Shown: positions 48,100 to 60,300, counted from the stretch's first letter. The stretch: 64,000 nt of DNA from Culex pipiens pallens (GCF_016801865.2 NC_068939.1:133333116-133397115), one strand, 5' to 3'. Numbers and translations: made by a program. Notes: generated by a model not told the origin, from the sequence alone.

Positions 48100-51034
48100 A
48101 GAATTATGAAATTTAGATTTTTCGGCAAAAAAGACTAACGTGCCAAATTAACTCTTGAATGTACGTGAACAAAATTTGATCTGGAAGATTTACTTGAAAA
48201 CGATTTATTCAATCAATAGTTATTAAGACCATTTCAATTTTTAAATCCTTTTTGCATTTCAAAATTAACAAATAAAAATGCAGCTTGTCCAAAGAAACCA
48301 ATTCAAAGAATTCGGAGTCTTGGTTGCAAAAACAAAAGATACAAATTGTCTATTTTTTATATAGAATGAATTGAAAAAAATCACCCAAATTACAAAATAA
48401 AATCGCGATCAAATGTGTGAAATTCTTGAGATTTAATCATAAATCGATTTCAATTTACCGTTGGACGAAGATGTTGTAAACGTGTACTAAGGATTTTGGT
48501 AATCCTTTTGCTGTTTTTATCTCAAAATTATAACTATTGTTAGCTTGTGGACATTCTAAGTTTGTTAATAAAATTCTTTTTTAAGCTAAAATTGAAGAAA
48601 TAACCTTTACGTTATAGAAAAAATAATCCTATGCAAACACAATTCATCTCGTTGACGAATGTTAGTGGTTACCCCTTTTTGACTAACCTAAATTTTACAA
48701 CGCAACGCATCGTAGACCATTTTTGACACATTCAATAGAGTCACCCAAAACTGGAGAAAACTTTCGGTTTCCAAACAATAGTAAACATTTCTGAAGCAGA
48801 TGGTGATCGTTTATTGTAAACTGAACTAAGCCTCCTATTGTGGCTGGTATCACGTTACGGCACGCGTTTTTTGTTAACACAAACGAACTTGGTTCCAAAA
48901 CTCCCTGTCACCGACGAACAATGCCTTGAAGTGCGTTTTTAAAACAAACCGTCCGTCCAACGTACGCGTAGACCATGTGGTACACTCTAATTTCGTCGCG
49001 CGCGCTCGCGAAGCATTCTCTATTTTCGAAACTCGTTACCATCATTATAAACAAGTCAATCACGTGAACGGAAAATAAATTATGACAACTCTTTCCCCCC
49101 GAGCTTAAGTTTTCCCTCTTCAAGTGGTTCAAGTCAAGTCTCCCCCGAAAATTTATGAAGAAGACGCCATTGAAGGTGTCATATCGATTTCCATCGTTGC
49201 GTGTCACATCTGTCAGTCTGGGGGCCCTGGCGCGGCCAATTGATGGCAAGTGGAGCGCGTCTCACAGCAGTCAACGGTGGAATAGATGAGTTCTGTCGAG
49301 TGACGTGACATTGAGCAGTTTGCGCCGCTGTCTTTGAACTGCGCTGCGCTGAGGGGCTTTGATCTGACGACGACTTGGCACTACAAACAATGTTTCTTGA
49401 GAGGGTTGCGCCTGCTCAAATTGAATCCCGCAAACATAGATTATCACGTTACACGGAGTCGTAGCTGTACTATCGTTCAAACCTCAACGGACGCCATCAG
49501 ACGCCTCCAATGGACGCCACGTGTGACGTTGGCTACCGAAAAAAGCGGAATCACGTCACGCAGCAATTGATGTTTGTTTACACGAGGTCGCCTACCCATG
49601 GTCCTGACCACTCCAAAATACCGGCCGGCCATTATGCCATCTCCAGCACACATAACCTAGAAGGTGGTGGTTATGACGTCTGAGGCCGTTCCTTCGTCCA
49701 GGCCAGATGGAGGTGATAAATTTCTGCTCTCCAAACTATAAATAAATTCGCACGTACCCAAACCCATGGTCGGCCGGCCGTTCCCATTCCTGGATATTCC
49801 AACTACCTGCCAGCCGGAAAAAGAAAAGTATGCAAAACAAGAGCACAAACATCAACGCGTCTGACGAGAGTTACAGAAATAGGAATTGTTGACGCTTTCT
49901 TCCTGCCGGAGTGCGCAGAACTTGAGGTATAATCCGAATGCCAAAGATACGCGCGCCTTGCGGTTGATTACAACATCCAGAATTAGGTACAGAAGTTGCA
50001 GCGTGATGGGTTCCAAATATAACCTACGCGCGGGTGGGCATGAAGTAATGGAACAACGGTGGTGCGGTCAACAGAAATAAGTCTTTACTCACCGTGTGTG
50101 CGTACTCGAGTGATAATACGCAAGTTGGATGTATATTTTGGGTTATGTTTGTCGTTTCTAATTCCAGCGGGATGATATTACTAGCTGCGAGACACGATTA
50201 TAGTAATCGGACTTGCGTTGTTTTGGACCGTAACGAGCGGAGGTTTGTTTTCCCTAATGGACCTCGAGTGGGACGGTTACCTTACGCATGTGGTTCGTCA
50301 AGTAATAATTGAATGTGAAGTGCGTTACATTCATTCAAGGGAAAAAAGTGTTTGAAGTGAACCTGTTGTGTTTATGACATCATATGAAATCAAATTTATG
50401 CATAGAAATTTCATTTGTGATCTTTTTTTAAAGATAGGCCTAGATACATATAGCATATTTTGGTATCTTGAATAAAATGTTGCCGCAAAAAAAAAAAAAA
50501 AAAAAACATATCAATAGTTTAAATGATTCAACCAAGAGCGATAAATTAGAATTCTGTTTATAACGAATATTTTCTCTTTTTCTGTAACTATACCGCTTTT
50601 CCAGTGGTTCTTTTTCTTTATATTCAAAAAGTGGTAATAATAAACCTTCCAAATTAATAAAAAAATATACTGAAGATTGGCAGAGTCTAATCCACCCACA
50701 TTTATAAATGCAAGAACTATTCAATCTGTGTGTGTGTGTGTGCAACCAACCAAACGGGACCACGCGGTCGCTTCTTACAAATTGAGTTGTTTCCATGTAT
50801 TTTTAGATCTACATTCTATACATGCAAATAACTCGCATAGGCATTTGGAAGATGTTAGCTCTGCCGAGCTTCGGTGACCCATTTCTACGCTGGCTAGCCG
50901 AGCGCGAGGTACTTCAGCTTTGTCGACAAGCCCCGCCCTGAAGAACGTTTGCACCAATCGGATTCAAACGTTATTTAGAACTTCCGAACCCTTGTCAAAT
51001 GGACAAGGACCCAGAGCGTATATAGTTGATGGTG
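48100..51034. other. Intergenic DNA with a moderate-GC block at 48.7-50.3 kb
   Basis: The block 48700-50300 is non-repetitive and has short open frames on both strands with no recognised domain. Simple repeats: (A)n near 50490 and (GT)n near 50730. A gene here cannot be excluded, but I see no consistent exon pair. Confidence 0.3.
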
Positions 51035-51121
51035 GTCGCTCACCAAGTCACGATGGCCTAGTGGTTAGCATTTTTGCTTACCAATCCAAAGGACGGGGGA
51101 TCGAACCCCGACTCGAGCGAC
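51035..51121 (+). mobile_element. tRNA-like unit (plus), perfect acceptor stem
   Basis: A seven-base perfect acceptor pairing (GTCGCTC with GAGCGAC), consensus A box TGGCCTAGTGG and B-box-like GGATCGAACCC. At 87 nt it is longer than a standard tRNA because of extra bases before the D arm. A T-rich string follows. It is a tRNA-derived SINE unit rather than a confident tRNA gene. Confidence 0.55.
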
Positions 51122-51194
51122 TTTGATTTTTCGTACATGTTCAGAGTTTCAACTTGAAACTTTCAAGATTTATATTTACTATACATTCTCGTTG

Positions 51195-51269
51195 GGAGCA
51201 GATGGGAATCGAACCCAGGACCATTCGCTTACAAAGCGAACACCGTAACCAGTCAGCCACGGCCGCTCC
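51195..51269 (-). mobile_element. tRNA-like unit (minus), Thr-TGT-like anticodon
   Basis: 75 nt. The acceptor pairs GGAGCGG with CTGCTCC, the A box is TGGCTGACTGG, and the anticodon arm is TTCGC-TTTGTAA-GCGAA, which reads TGT. The B box is GGTTCGATTCC. It faces the unit at 51035 across 73 bp. The pattern CCGTGG...GTTACGG and the TGTAAGCG loop are shared with 54861-54940, showing a repeated family. A working tRNA is the alternative. Confidence 0.55.
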
Positions 51270-51535
51270 GATTGCAAGAACTATTCAATCTACACATTAA
51301 ATACAATACAGAAGATGCATGCAGATTCCATTGCTTCCAATATAAAAAAATAAATATTGTCTTTTTTTAAATTTTTAATTCAGCAATCGCGTAGGTGATT
51401 TCTATCTCTTACAGCGTGTTGAAATATATGTTATTTCTACTATTAACAATTTTCAATGCTTTTGTCAAAAAATTAGGTGACACAAAATTAAATCAATATC
51501 GAAAATAGAAATTTGCAATTCGATTTTTTCAGTTC

Positions 51536-51975
51536 AAGGGTGCACAGCAACCAAGGAAGTTGTTGTCTTCTTATTCCAAAATTGCCAAACTTACGGACCC
51601 AATCCTGCAAGAATCTGATTGTAAAAATAGTCAAACTTTGTTGTAAATAACTACGAAGACAGTAATTTAGGGAATGAATAAAAAACTATATCGATAGTTC
51701 CCGTATTATTGAAGATACTTAAATTTCTGTAACAGAAATCTGGGTGCAAAAGCTATGGTTGATGTGTACCGTTAACTGTTCACTCAACCAGAGCTTTTGC
51801 ATAAGATTTTTATTTATTTAAAAAAACGGAACCTATCGATAAATGTTTTTATTCATCCCCTAAAAAAATGACTAAAACGACTTTTTTACAATCAGATTGT
51901 TGCAGGATTGGGTCCGTAAGTTTGACAATTTTGGAATAATAAGACATCAACTTTCTTAGTGTATGTGCACCCTTA
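51536..51975. mobile_element. 440-bp MITE with ~90-bp TIRs (AAGGGTGCACA ends)
   Basis: The left arm 51536-51627 is inverted at 51887-51975. Shared blocks are GGGTGCACA, TTATTCCAAAATTG and TTACGGACCCAATCCTGCA. The inside is AT-rich and non-coding, with a smaller TATCGATA-centred pairing. Confidence 0.8.
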
Positions 51976-53585
51976 AATCAAATGCTTTTTCAAAGTTATG
52001 TCATGATTACAGATCGACAAATACGCCCACCTTTGAAGGAAGTTGATAAAAAATCTGAAAAAAAATCGCAATAACTTTATTATGCTTGGCATATTTTGAA
52101 CTTTTATGGAACTCCAATGTACAGTACCGCAAAAATGTAAGTAAAACCTACTTAGATATTTTGAATACAAATGATAGCCAAATATATGGTCTAGTGTAAA
52201 TGCATTTAAAATACTTTTTTAATGAAATATTGAAAGCATGGCTCGCAGAATTTGTGAAGTTGTGGCGCACGGTCGCTGACAGAAATTGAGTGTGCGAGAA
52301 GAAAATTTTGCTATCATAATAGTATTATGTATTCAAATAAGTCCTTTTTATATCATCGTTGATCGGAAGGCACACTGACGGTTCGGGTCGTCGAGGTAAT
52401 CAGTGTTAACCAGAAAGTCCTTTCCATAGCATCGTAGCTCGGATGGCTCGGCGACGGGTTTATATTAATTAAGTCCTCAACATAGCATCTTAGCTCGGGA
52501 GGAATAAAAAAAAACAATAACTTATCCTACTAACAGTAAGAAAAAAGCAACAGCTTAGTGATTTTTCACGCTCAAAAATTTAAAATTTCACTGGGACCTC
52601 AATTTCAAAACACCAAACTTCACGGAAATTTTGCGAACGTGAAAAATATTTAAAAAAAAGCTATTAAAATCTTATGTTAAAGTTACGGAAACTACTTTTT
52701 CTGCCTCATTGTATGTTTTTTTCCAATAAAATTAAAAAAAAAATCTTAACTTAATTTGAACGCGACACCAAACTTTTACTTATTTCGAAATAAAATTCCA
52801 CTTGGTTTATGGATGGACTCGATATATATTATGTAACCAAAATGTAGGGCATACGTATTGTCATTTATTGAACTCCTTCTTTAATGTATGATTAATATAG
52901 CTAAACATTTTTTGCAGATTTGCTACTGTTTTATCTTTGTGCATTTTATTGAATTTAATATCAAATTTACTCATTTTAAGCCAAATTTTATCAACTAACC
53001 AACCAAACCATTCAAATGACTTTTTTGCGACATTTTTCCCAGCAAAATATTCCTAAGTTTTTCATGTCACTTTTAGAAAATTAAATTAAAAACTAACAGG
53101 CAAAACTAATTTAATCTGTAAAGAAATCTTAAAAATATATTCGAAATCATAACAGAAAACAAAGTAAAATGAGTTCCACGGAAACCAAAAAAATAACCAA
53201 AAATTTTGTGAAAATCAAACAGGACACAGAAAAAAAATCGAAGTGTTCCAAAAAGGTGACTGCAAAGATAAAACAAAGATAAAACTATTTATTAAATCTT
53301 GAACAAACCGAGGTTGAATCTTTTAGTTTCTTTTAAAATTATACCTTTCAAATTTAAAATTAAATAAAAGTTAAATTATTATTACGACGAATGAAAATGT
53401 TGCTATATTCAATTAGTTTTCTAAGAATAATTGATAAACTATTATTTAGAGTATCACGAAGAAAACAATCTGTGCAATCATTAAATAAAATATCACAATA
53501 TACCTGTTCAGTCAATTTTAACAAGTTTTGGTTGAAAAAGACAAAATTTATTAAAAATAAATACCGAGAATATTATTTTTCTTTG
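51976..53585. other. AT-rich DNA containing one CATAGCATC repeat pair
   Basis: No supported gene. See 52424-52505 for the repeat. The remainder (52506-53585) is very AT-rich with nothing recognised. Confidence 0.35.
52424..52505 (+). repeat. CATAGCATC...GCTCGGATGG repeat pair, second locus
   Basis: Two units (CCATAGCATCGTAGCTCGG and ACATAGCATCTTAGCTCGG), each preceded by AAGTCCT and linked by GGCGACGGGTTTATATTAAT. Same layout as 13675-13770. Confidence 0.55.
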
Positions 53586-54350
53586 ACGGATCACGATTTT
53601 TTCTGGTACTTTTGTACCCGACCCTCTTCGATTTCAATGAAACTTTTTAGACATGTTATCCTAGGCCTATATAAGCCATTTTTGTGTATATGGAGCCAAT
53701 TGTACTCAAAAGTGACATTTGAGAAGAGCGTAAGTTATTTAAATATTTTTGTATTTTGTAATTTAAAAATTACTGTATCTCGAAGCCGTTGCATCGTATC
53801 AAAAAGTGGACAAAGACAAACTTGTAGGAAATTTGATGGGTTTTCTGAAAAAAATACACTGAAAGAAAAATACATGCCACTTTTACGAGATTTTTTAATT
53901 TTTAAATTTAAAATAAAAGTTAAATTTAAGGTGATATCATGACTTTTTTCGCTTGAAATTTTTGTGAAAATAGCCTAAAATGTGAAAAAAGACTCATGAA
54001 AAATGCAGGATGGTATGTTACTTCTTAAAAAAATAAAAAAAACCATTTACTAAAACTGTTTTTTTGAAAAGTGGTCTTAACGTCAAAATTTTCAAAACTG
54101 ATAATGAAAATCGATTCTCCAGACAATTTTGCATAAAAGTCTCCAAATTGACCATTGTCTTATGTCCAATCCTTGTGAAGATACTGCGGGTTTAAAAATA
54201 AAAATGTTGAAAGAAATGTTTTTTTTTGTGGTTTTTGGTGATTTTGACATACTTGATTTATCAGACTCGTGAATATTTTTACCGGAAAGCTCGGCCAATT
54301 TCCCATCAGTTTGCCTTTTACAGCTTTTGCTGTATTCTGGAGAATTGATT
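53586..54350 (+). mobile_element. Foldback element copy 3, left arm and centre only
   Basis: Matches copy 1 (1412-2583) from the outer TIR blocks TTTCTGGTACTTTTG and ACATGTTATCCTAGGCCTAT through the internal GATTCTCCAGACAATTTT block. The right arm is missing, which points to deletion. Confidence 0.7.
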
Positions 54351-54860
54351 TGAGAAAAATTAAAAAAAATCACAGGATTTCACGGAAATCTTTAAATTTC
54401 ACGAATTTCACGCTGTTTGCGAAATTGTGAAAATTTATTACTGAAAATATCTACTGATGAGTCTGCAAAATCAAGTATTGGACTAATATTTCTACCTTTG
54501 TTGAACTCCTGGCTTGTTGGGGCTCCGTTAATGACCAGGACCTCCAAAAATTGCTCCATGGATAACAGATGAAATGTAACCATGCTGATCATTCACGGCG
54601 CCGGCCATGGCCAGTGGTAAGATCACGAGGAAGTGGATAGGAATGTTAGTCCGATACAGAGATTAGATGTTAGATTCTAGATGCTATTTGTACAAATCCA
54701 CACAATCAGTTTTGATAAACAGGAATAAAATTGTTACTTCCAGATGAATTAGAAAAAAATATGAGGAAAAGATTTACATTTTTTAACGATGTAGGATATT
54801 GAAGTCATGTTCAGTAAACTCAAAACAAATGTTATGATGAAATAATAATATTAAATATTT

Positions 54861-55080
54861 GCCGAGCTTCCGTGGCCGTGACGTTACGGGTGTCGCCTTG
54901 TAAGCGGAAGGTGATAGGCTCGATTCCTGTCTGGCTCGGCAAAGTCAGATCCCTTAAAAGAGTAAATATACTCACTGGGAATACTGACCGGTAGGGGATG
55001 GGTTTCGACTAGCGGCGTGCTGGTTTTCCAATCCAGAGGTCGTGAGTTCGATTCTCGCACTGGGATGATGAAGTTTTTTT
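54861..55080 (+). mobile_element. Dimeric tRNA-related SINE (Twin-like)
   Basis: Two tRNA-like units in the same orientation. Unit 1 (54861-54940) has an eight-base acceptor pairing GCCGAGC/GCTCGGC and a TGT-type loop CTTGTAA. Unit 2 (about 54985-55065) has an anticodon-like arm CTGGT-TTTCCAA-TCCAG and B-box-like GAGTTCGATTCTC. They are separated by roughly 45 bp, and a T-rich tail follows. From memory, the Culex pipiens Twin SINE has two tRNA-related regions separated by a short spacer and a T-rich end. The match is architectural and not checked by alignment. Confidence 0.55.
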
Positions 55081-55825
55081 TTAAACACACAATATATATT
55101 AATTTCAGTGAGATATTTGATACTTTTCGAGATTTTAGCTTAAACATTTGGTATAAAAACTTCAAAACGAAAACAAAATCACCGATAGAATATAAAAAAA
55201 ATCCCTGACTCGGGACAGTCCCCTCAACAAGCTCCTGGTGATTTAGCAAGGTTCATTCAAGTTTATTAAGCTATCTCGTTTGAGAAAAAAAACTCGTTGC
55301 TCCACCAACTTTCGTCGGTGAGATTAGTGAGAAAAATAACTAAATTTTGAGATAATTTCATCGCTCGTCTATAGTTTATACCATGAAATAAGCAAATAAA
55401 GCAATATATACTCAACAAAAAAAAAAAAATGAGTTAGCCTGTTTTTTTTTCTGAAAAAAAATATAAGTGAGGTCACAAGTTTTCCCGTTTCATATCTCAT
55501 TTCAACTCAACACTATTCCGGTACCTCATTGGAAAAGTCCCAGTGCGGAAATAATTCAATATCGTTCGACGCACAAGCCCCTCATTGCTGGCTGGTTGGC
55601 ATTATTTTCCCTTAATTTCATTTCATCCACTACCGATCAACCACTCCACCACCGTTGCGCCGTCCTCTGGAGAACGATTTGCCCTGTTGTTACAAGCTCA
55701 CTCGCGCGCGCTCTCTCTCTCTACATCATAAGCACTCTGCTTAACTTCACCGGGCCCCGTCGAGAGTCTCGAGCGCCGAGAGCCAATCTACATAACAGCA
55801 CCATTTTTCTTGTTTGTAAATCCAG
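55081..55825. other. Interval before a GC-rich island, nothing recognised
   Basis: AT-rich to about 55460, then rising GC with a (CT)n-like CGCGCGCTCTCTCTCT string near 55706. No feature is assigned. Confidence 0.3.
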
Positions 55826-55983
55826 CTAACGGCCACAGCAGCGCCGAGACCTGGGCTCTGACGGTGGAAAACGAGATGACGAAACCTGGGGTGAAGTTGT
55901 TTGCAGGCCTCACAACTGAAGAACACATCGAAGTCCGCGCCCCAGAAAACGCCGTTTTGCGAGCATCCTGCGATCCTTGGTGA
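55826..55983 (+). CDS. Low-confidence candidate coding exon
   Basis: A good acceptor (TTTTTCTTGTTTGTAAATCCAG) precedes a frame reading NGHSSAETWALTVENE, then a segment ending RAPENAVLRASCDPW, to TGA at 55981-55983. Third codon positions are strongly G/C, as expected for mosquito coding DNA. It could be a terminal exon. It could also splice from the weak donor TTG|GTGACC, and that phase would fit the exon candidate at 61122. Frames on the other strand and a +1 frame further right (GDLEFNWGDHFFDQ) are also open, so a frameshifted pseudogene or non-coding island is possible. No domain is recognised. Confidence 0.22.
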
Positions 55984-57431
55984 CCTGGAGTTCAACTGGG
56001 GCGACCATTTCTTCGACCAGCTTCCAGGAGGTCCCAACTTGGGTCGGGTCGGACCTCCGAGAACCCCAGAAATTGAGCCTTGTTTGCGCACATGTTCAGA
56101 CCGTTCAGATCTGTGCAAGCCCGGGGAAGTAACGTCTCTCTTTCCAAACCAAGTGCCGCCGCTGCTAGGCCTCAGCTGATGAAGCTGTGTGTGCCGTATT
56201 CGTCCACCGTATCGTCGGACTTGACTGGGACTTGATATTTCCGAAAGCATCGCCGCCGCGCGCTTCTTCACGCGTGTTCCCTCCTTTTCCCCACTCTTTA
56301 TTTATCATGTTTATGGTCATCATTTTCAAATATATCAAATTTATAGGGTTGCATTTAATTACCCTTTCCCCCCTCCCGAAAAAAAAAAACCTTAAAAAAC
56401 CGAGCACCAACCGAAATGCCCCCCGAACTTATTGGAGGCAATTTAGTCAAAGACGCGTCGTCGTCGTCGTCTGCTGGCAGTGAGAAATTAGAGATCTTTA
56501 TAATAGTGTCACGCTTCGCGATACGGTGCGAAGTTTCGTGGCTTGCGTCGAGCGCGCGCTAGAAAGGGTTATAAAGTGGTCATCTGCGACGCGGTAAATT
56601 AACCTAAAAAAGCTAATTTTAGAGGATTTTTCGAAAATGGCATACGGCACTCGCTAGGCCCTGGCGCACGTGGTGGTGGGATAGTAAAATTGTTGCACTT
56701 TAATGTTATCTCACTCGGGTTGATTGCGTCTTACGGGACTGGATGGGAGGTAGTAAATCATACGGTAGATTTGGCTGAAAAGTTGTCATTTCCAAGCGAT
56801 ATCTTAAAATGTTTATGCCGAGTTTTTACGTGTTCTTGAAAACAGTTAATTTTTAGAAAAAAAAATTTGTTTAATCAATTGAATCTAAATTACACGTAAA
56901 CTTTGTCCACTTTGGAGATTTTTAAACGATTTAATAAGTCATAAAGGGACTTAATTTTAATCGATTAGAATCATTTGTGAAGCTGTAACTCAGAATCAAA
57001 TTAATTTTAAGCCTTTTTAGGAGTACTTTTCTTTCAAGAATCATCTAACATTTCATATTACCGAATAGTCTTGATTTAAAAAAAAGTTCAAAATATTGTT
57101 TTCGAAAATATTGAAAAGTCACGAATATTTCATATTTTAACATTGTAAATCGGACCATTAGTTGCTGAGATATCGACATTAGAAAATGGTGGGTTGTTTG
57201 GGTGAGACTTTAAAAACATCAATTCTCCTGTTTTTAAAACTTTGCATGGCAATATCTTAGCAACTAAGGGTCGTATAAACCAAGTTCTAAAAGCAAAATA
57301 CAGAGAATTTTCCAGCTTTTAAAAATATTTTTTTCAAAAGTGGGCAAACATGTGCACTTATAAAAAAAAATTGCGACTATTTTCAAAAAAACTTCCCTAA
57401 AAACGGCTATAACTTGAAAACGGTGCACTTT
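55984..57431. other. Right part of GC-rich island and AT-rich flank
   Basis: 55984-56290 stays GC-rich with open but unrecognised frames on both strands. 56450-56760 has CGTCGTCGTCGTC and CG-rich strings. The rest is AT-rich. No exon with both boundaries is supported. Confidence 0.3.
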
Positions 57432-57553
57432 AGGCCGTTGCAAATATTTTTCAAGTTTTATTTCGACCCCTCTCCCCTTCAAATTGGTTCGAAAAATCAG
57501 GGGGCAAAAAAATATTTTCAGAAAACTGGATAATTTTAATGGAAATAGAAGTC
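57432..57553 (+). repeat. Dispersed repeat (GGCCGTTGCAAATATTT), longer copy
   Basis: Plus-strand copy of the family at 7925-8056, including the TTTAATGGAAATAGAAGTC end. Confidence 0.6.
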
Positions 57554-57801
57554 AAATCAACTCAAAACAAACGACTTTTCTGCATCAATAATCATATTTT
57601 TTTTTATGAACTTACAATGTTCAGCAGCGCAAAAACTTGTTTTTACTCACAAAAATAAAATTTTCGCCAATACCCGGTCATGCCCCGGTTTTGCACTGGC
57701 CCGGTTTTGATTCGTTCAGCTGACTCGGTTAAGCAAGGTCCAGTGCTTAACTGAAGCACAGATCTTATGAGATGTTGGCTATATGGGAGACATTGGCTAT
57801 A

Positions 57802-58930
57802 CAGTATGTAAAAAAAGTATTTACACCCCTTGGGCACTATGCACATTTTGTGATGAAGCATGTAAAAAAAATAAAGTTTGACAGGAACCTAGTACTACGT
57901 TTTGTTCAGAAACTTATGCCAAACATTTTGCTACAAAAAGCTAATGAAAAGATGATTTCTATAAAAAGTTATATAACAAAAACTATTACGAAAATAAAAA
58001 AGCTTCAAAAAAAGTTTGTACACCTTTCGAAAAATTAAAATAAATAATGTTATTTGTTGACAAATCATTATAAATCCTGTCTCTCAACTCCAAATAGGAA
58101 TCCTTGACTGATTAAAAAAATAATTTTGATTGAATATAAAATTTACTAACTACTTAGTATAAAAGTTTATATAACTCTGGAAATTCTGTATAAAACTTAT
58201 CTAAACTTAATTTTACAAACTTTTAATTCAACTAAATGTCAATATATTAACATAGAATTGCTAAATAAACATTTTGGAGTGGGTATAACACCGTTTTGGG
58301 GATTTGTATCGATAGAATAGATTTTTCGTTGGAATTTCGTACCAACCCGGAATTACGTCGTCGGAAAATCCGCCGGCATCTGAACAGGTCCAAAATTCAC
58401 AAGTCAACTTATGTGGCATCAGAAAGGGCTAGGTTTTAAAGAAAACTTAGATGTATGGGTATCAAATGATCAGAAATTTTATGCCCTTTCCGATTCCACA
58501 TAGGTTTGCAAAATTAAGATTAGAGAAGTTTTATATAGAATTTCCAGAGTTATATAAACTTTTATACTAAGTAGTTAGTAAACTTTATATTCAATCCAAA
58601 TTATCCATAATATATCCAAATCAGTCAAGGATGCCTATTTGGAGTTGGGCGACTGGATTTATGGTGATTTTCCAACAAATAACTTTATTTATGTTAATTT
58701 TTCGAAAAGTGTACAAACTTTTTTTACACCTTTTTTGATTTTTGTAATAGTATTTGTTATAAAACTTTTTATAGAAATCATCTTTTCATGAACTTTTTGT
58801 AGCAAAATGTTTGGCATGAGTTTCTGAACAAAACGTAGTACTAGGTTCCTGTCAAACTTTAAATTTTTACATGTTTCATCACAAAATATGCATAGTGCCC
58901 AAGGGGTGTAAATACTTTTTTTACATACTG
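57802..58930. mobile_element. Tc1/mariner-like foldback element, 1129 bp, ~400-bp TIRs
   Basis: Exact TA flanks (57800-57801 and 58931-58932). Ends read CAGTATGTAAAAAAAGTATT and its complement, a Tc1-type CAGT start with a GTATTTACACC block. Inverted arms of about 400 bp (57802-58200 and 58528-58930) share TACTACGTTTTGTTCAGAAA and CTCCAAATAGG. The ~330-bp centre has a weaker inverted repeat (CAGAAAGGGC with GCCCTTTCCG). No transposase frame, so it is non-autonomous. Confidence 0.85.
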
Positions 58931-59040
58931 TAATCGTATGAAATATCTTACAAGCAATTATAGTGTTTTGGAAGCGGGATAATGTCAGCTATCGATTGCA
59001 CTTATAATTACAACATGTCGAAAAAATACTCAAAATTATT

Positions 59041-59585
59041 GTTATTGCAATATGGGTATCAAATGATCAGGGTTTTTTATACATGTCGAAGGTATTTTTT
59101 TTAAATACTAAAATTTTTCGCAAAACTATGTATTTTTGAAATAAACACTGAAATTTTTTTTTCACAAATGATCGGAATTTTTGTATAAATTTTGAATGTT
59201 ATGATAACATTTTTTTAAATACTAAAAAATTATCACAAAACTACGTATTTTCGAAAAAATGCCCAAAATTTCAGTGTTTTTTTTAAAACTACGTATTTTC
59301 TAAAAAATACTCCAAATTTCAATGTTCCAAATTTATTACATTCGAAATGTTTGAAAAATCTCAACTGAAATTTTGAAGGTTTTTTTTTCGAAAGTACGTA
59401 GTTTTGTGAAAATTTTGAGTATTTTTAAAAAAGGTTGTTATTACAATCAAAATGTATGAAACAATTCCCACTATTTGATACCCATATTGCAAAAACTGAA
59501 ATTTTGAGTATTTTTTTAAAAATAGTTATGACATTTGAAATGTATGACAAAAACACGATCATTTGATACCCATATTGCAATAACA
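59041..59585. mobile_element. Inverted-repeat element with ATTGCAATATGGGTATC ends
   Basis: TTATTGCAATATGGGTATCA at 59042 is inverted as TTTGATACCCATATTGCAAT at 59562. Further pairing runs inward through AAAATACTCAAAATTTC-type strings. A TGGGTATCAAATGATCAG string also occurs at 58458, inside the neighbouring foldback, so the families may be related or nested. Confidence 0.65.
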
Positions 59586-59761
59586 AATATTTTAGGTTTT
59601 ATTAGAGATTAAAACTGCATTTCCAAAATTCAGGAAAAATACGTATTTTTGTGAAAATTTTCATGTAACTTTAATTACAATGGATAGCTGCCATCAGCCG
59701 ATTCCAAAAAAACTTTTTTTTTTTTTTATTTTGCATGATTTTTCATTCGATTATAGATAAT

Positions 59762-60008
59762 GGTCCCGCCCGTGTGGATCAATCGGACCGCGCACTGGAC
59801 TCACAATCCAGAGGTCGCCGGTTCGAATCCCGCGGCGGGCGCTCTAAAATTCTTTGTGTAAATATGGGTATTCGGCGCCGTCGCTCCGTGCCATACTTTC
59901 ATACACTTAGGAGTCCAGGGCGGCGAAGTCCTTGTAGATAAAAGGAAGACACTAGTGGTTGGTACTAGCAATGGTGGCCGACAGCTATAAAGTCAACTTC
60001 GTTTTTTT
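59762..60008 (+). mobile_element. tRNA-derived SINE, about 245 bp, copy 2
   Basis: The tRNA-like head (59763-59840) has an acceptor-like pairing CCCGCC/GGCGGG, an A box in TGGATCAATCGG, an anticodon arm CTGGA-CTCACAA-TCCAG (reads CAC, Val-like) and B box GGTTCGAATCC. The body is shared with 22862-23107, ending GTCAACTTCGTTTTTTT. A poly(T) string lies 45 bp upstream. Confidence 0.85.
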
Positions 60009-60221
60009 CTCCCATATAGCCAAAATCCCATAAGCTCTGTGCTGCAGTTAGGCACGCCTCGGTTTTGCATCCCCCATATGCGGTACTAAACCGAGGCATG
60101 ACTGTACTTAGAAATTTTGGAAACTTATGATTGCAAAAGAACTGGACAGGTGTATAATGCATTTTAAAACCGCTTTTTTCATTCAAATGTTGAAACCGTG
60201 GCCTGTTTTTTTTTCAATTTT

Positions 60222-60300
60222 TTAACTCCCCCCCCCCCTTGACTTTGGTCAGAGTCGAGGGACATAAACTTCAACAAATATTTACAACGGCCTTATCAAA
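60222..60300 (-). repeat. Dispersed repeat (GGCCGTTG family), reverse copy
   Basis: Contains GAGTCGAGGGACATAAACTT and AAATATTTACAACGGCC, the complement of 40519-40563. Confidence 0.6.

Noticed and set aside
51195..51269. A functional tRNA-Thr(TGT) gene
   Set aside because: The T stem is imperfect and the same D-arm and anticodon pattern recurs at 54861, which fits a SINE family better. tRNAscan-SE would settle it.
53391..53942. 183-codon plus-strand frame
   Set aside because: It runs from AT-rich unique DNA into a foldback transposon arm and has no coding features.
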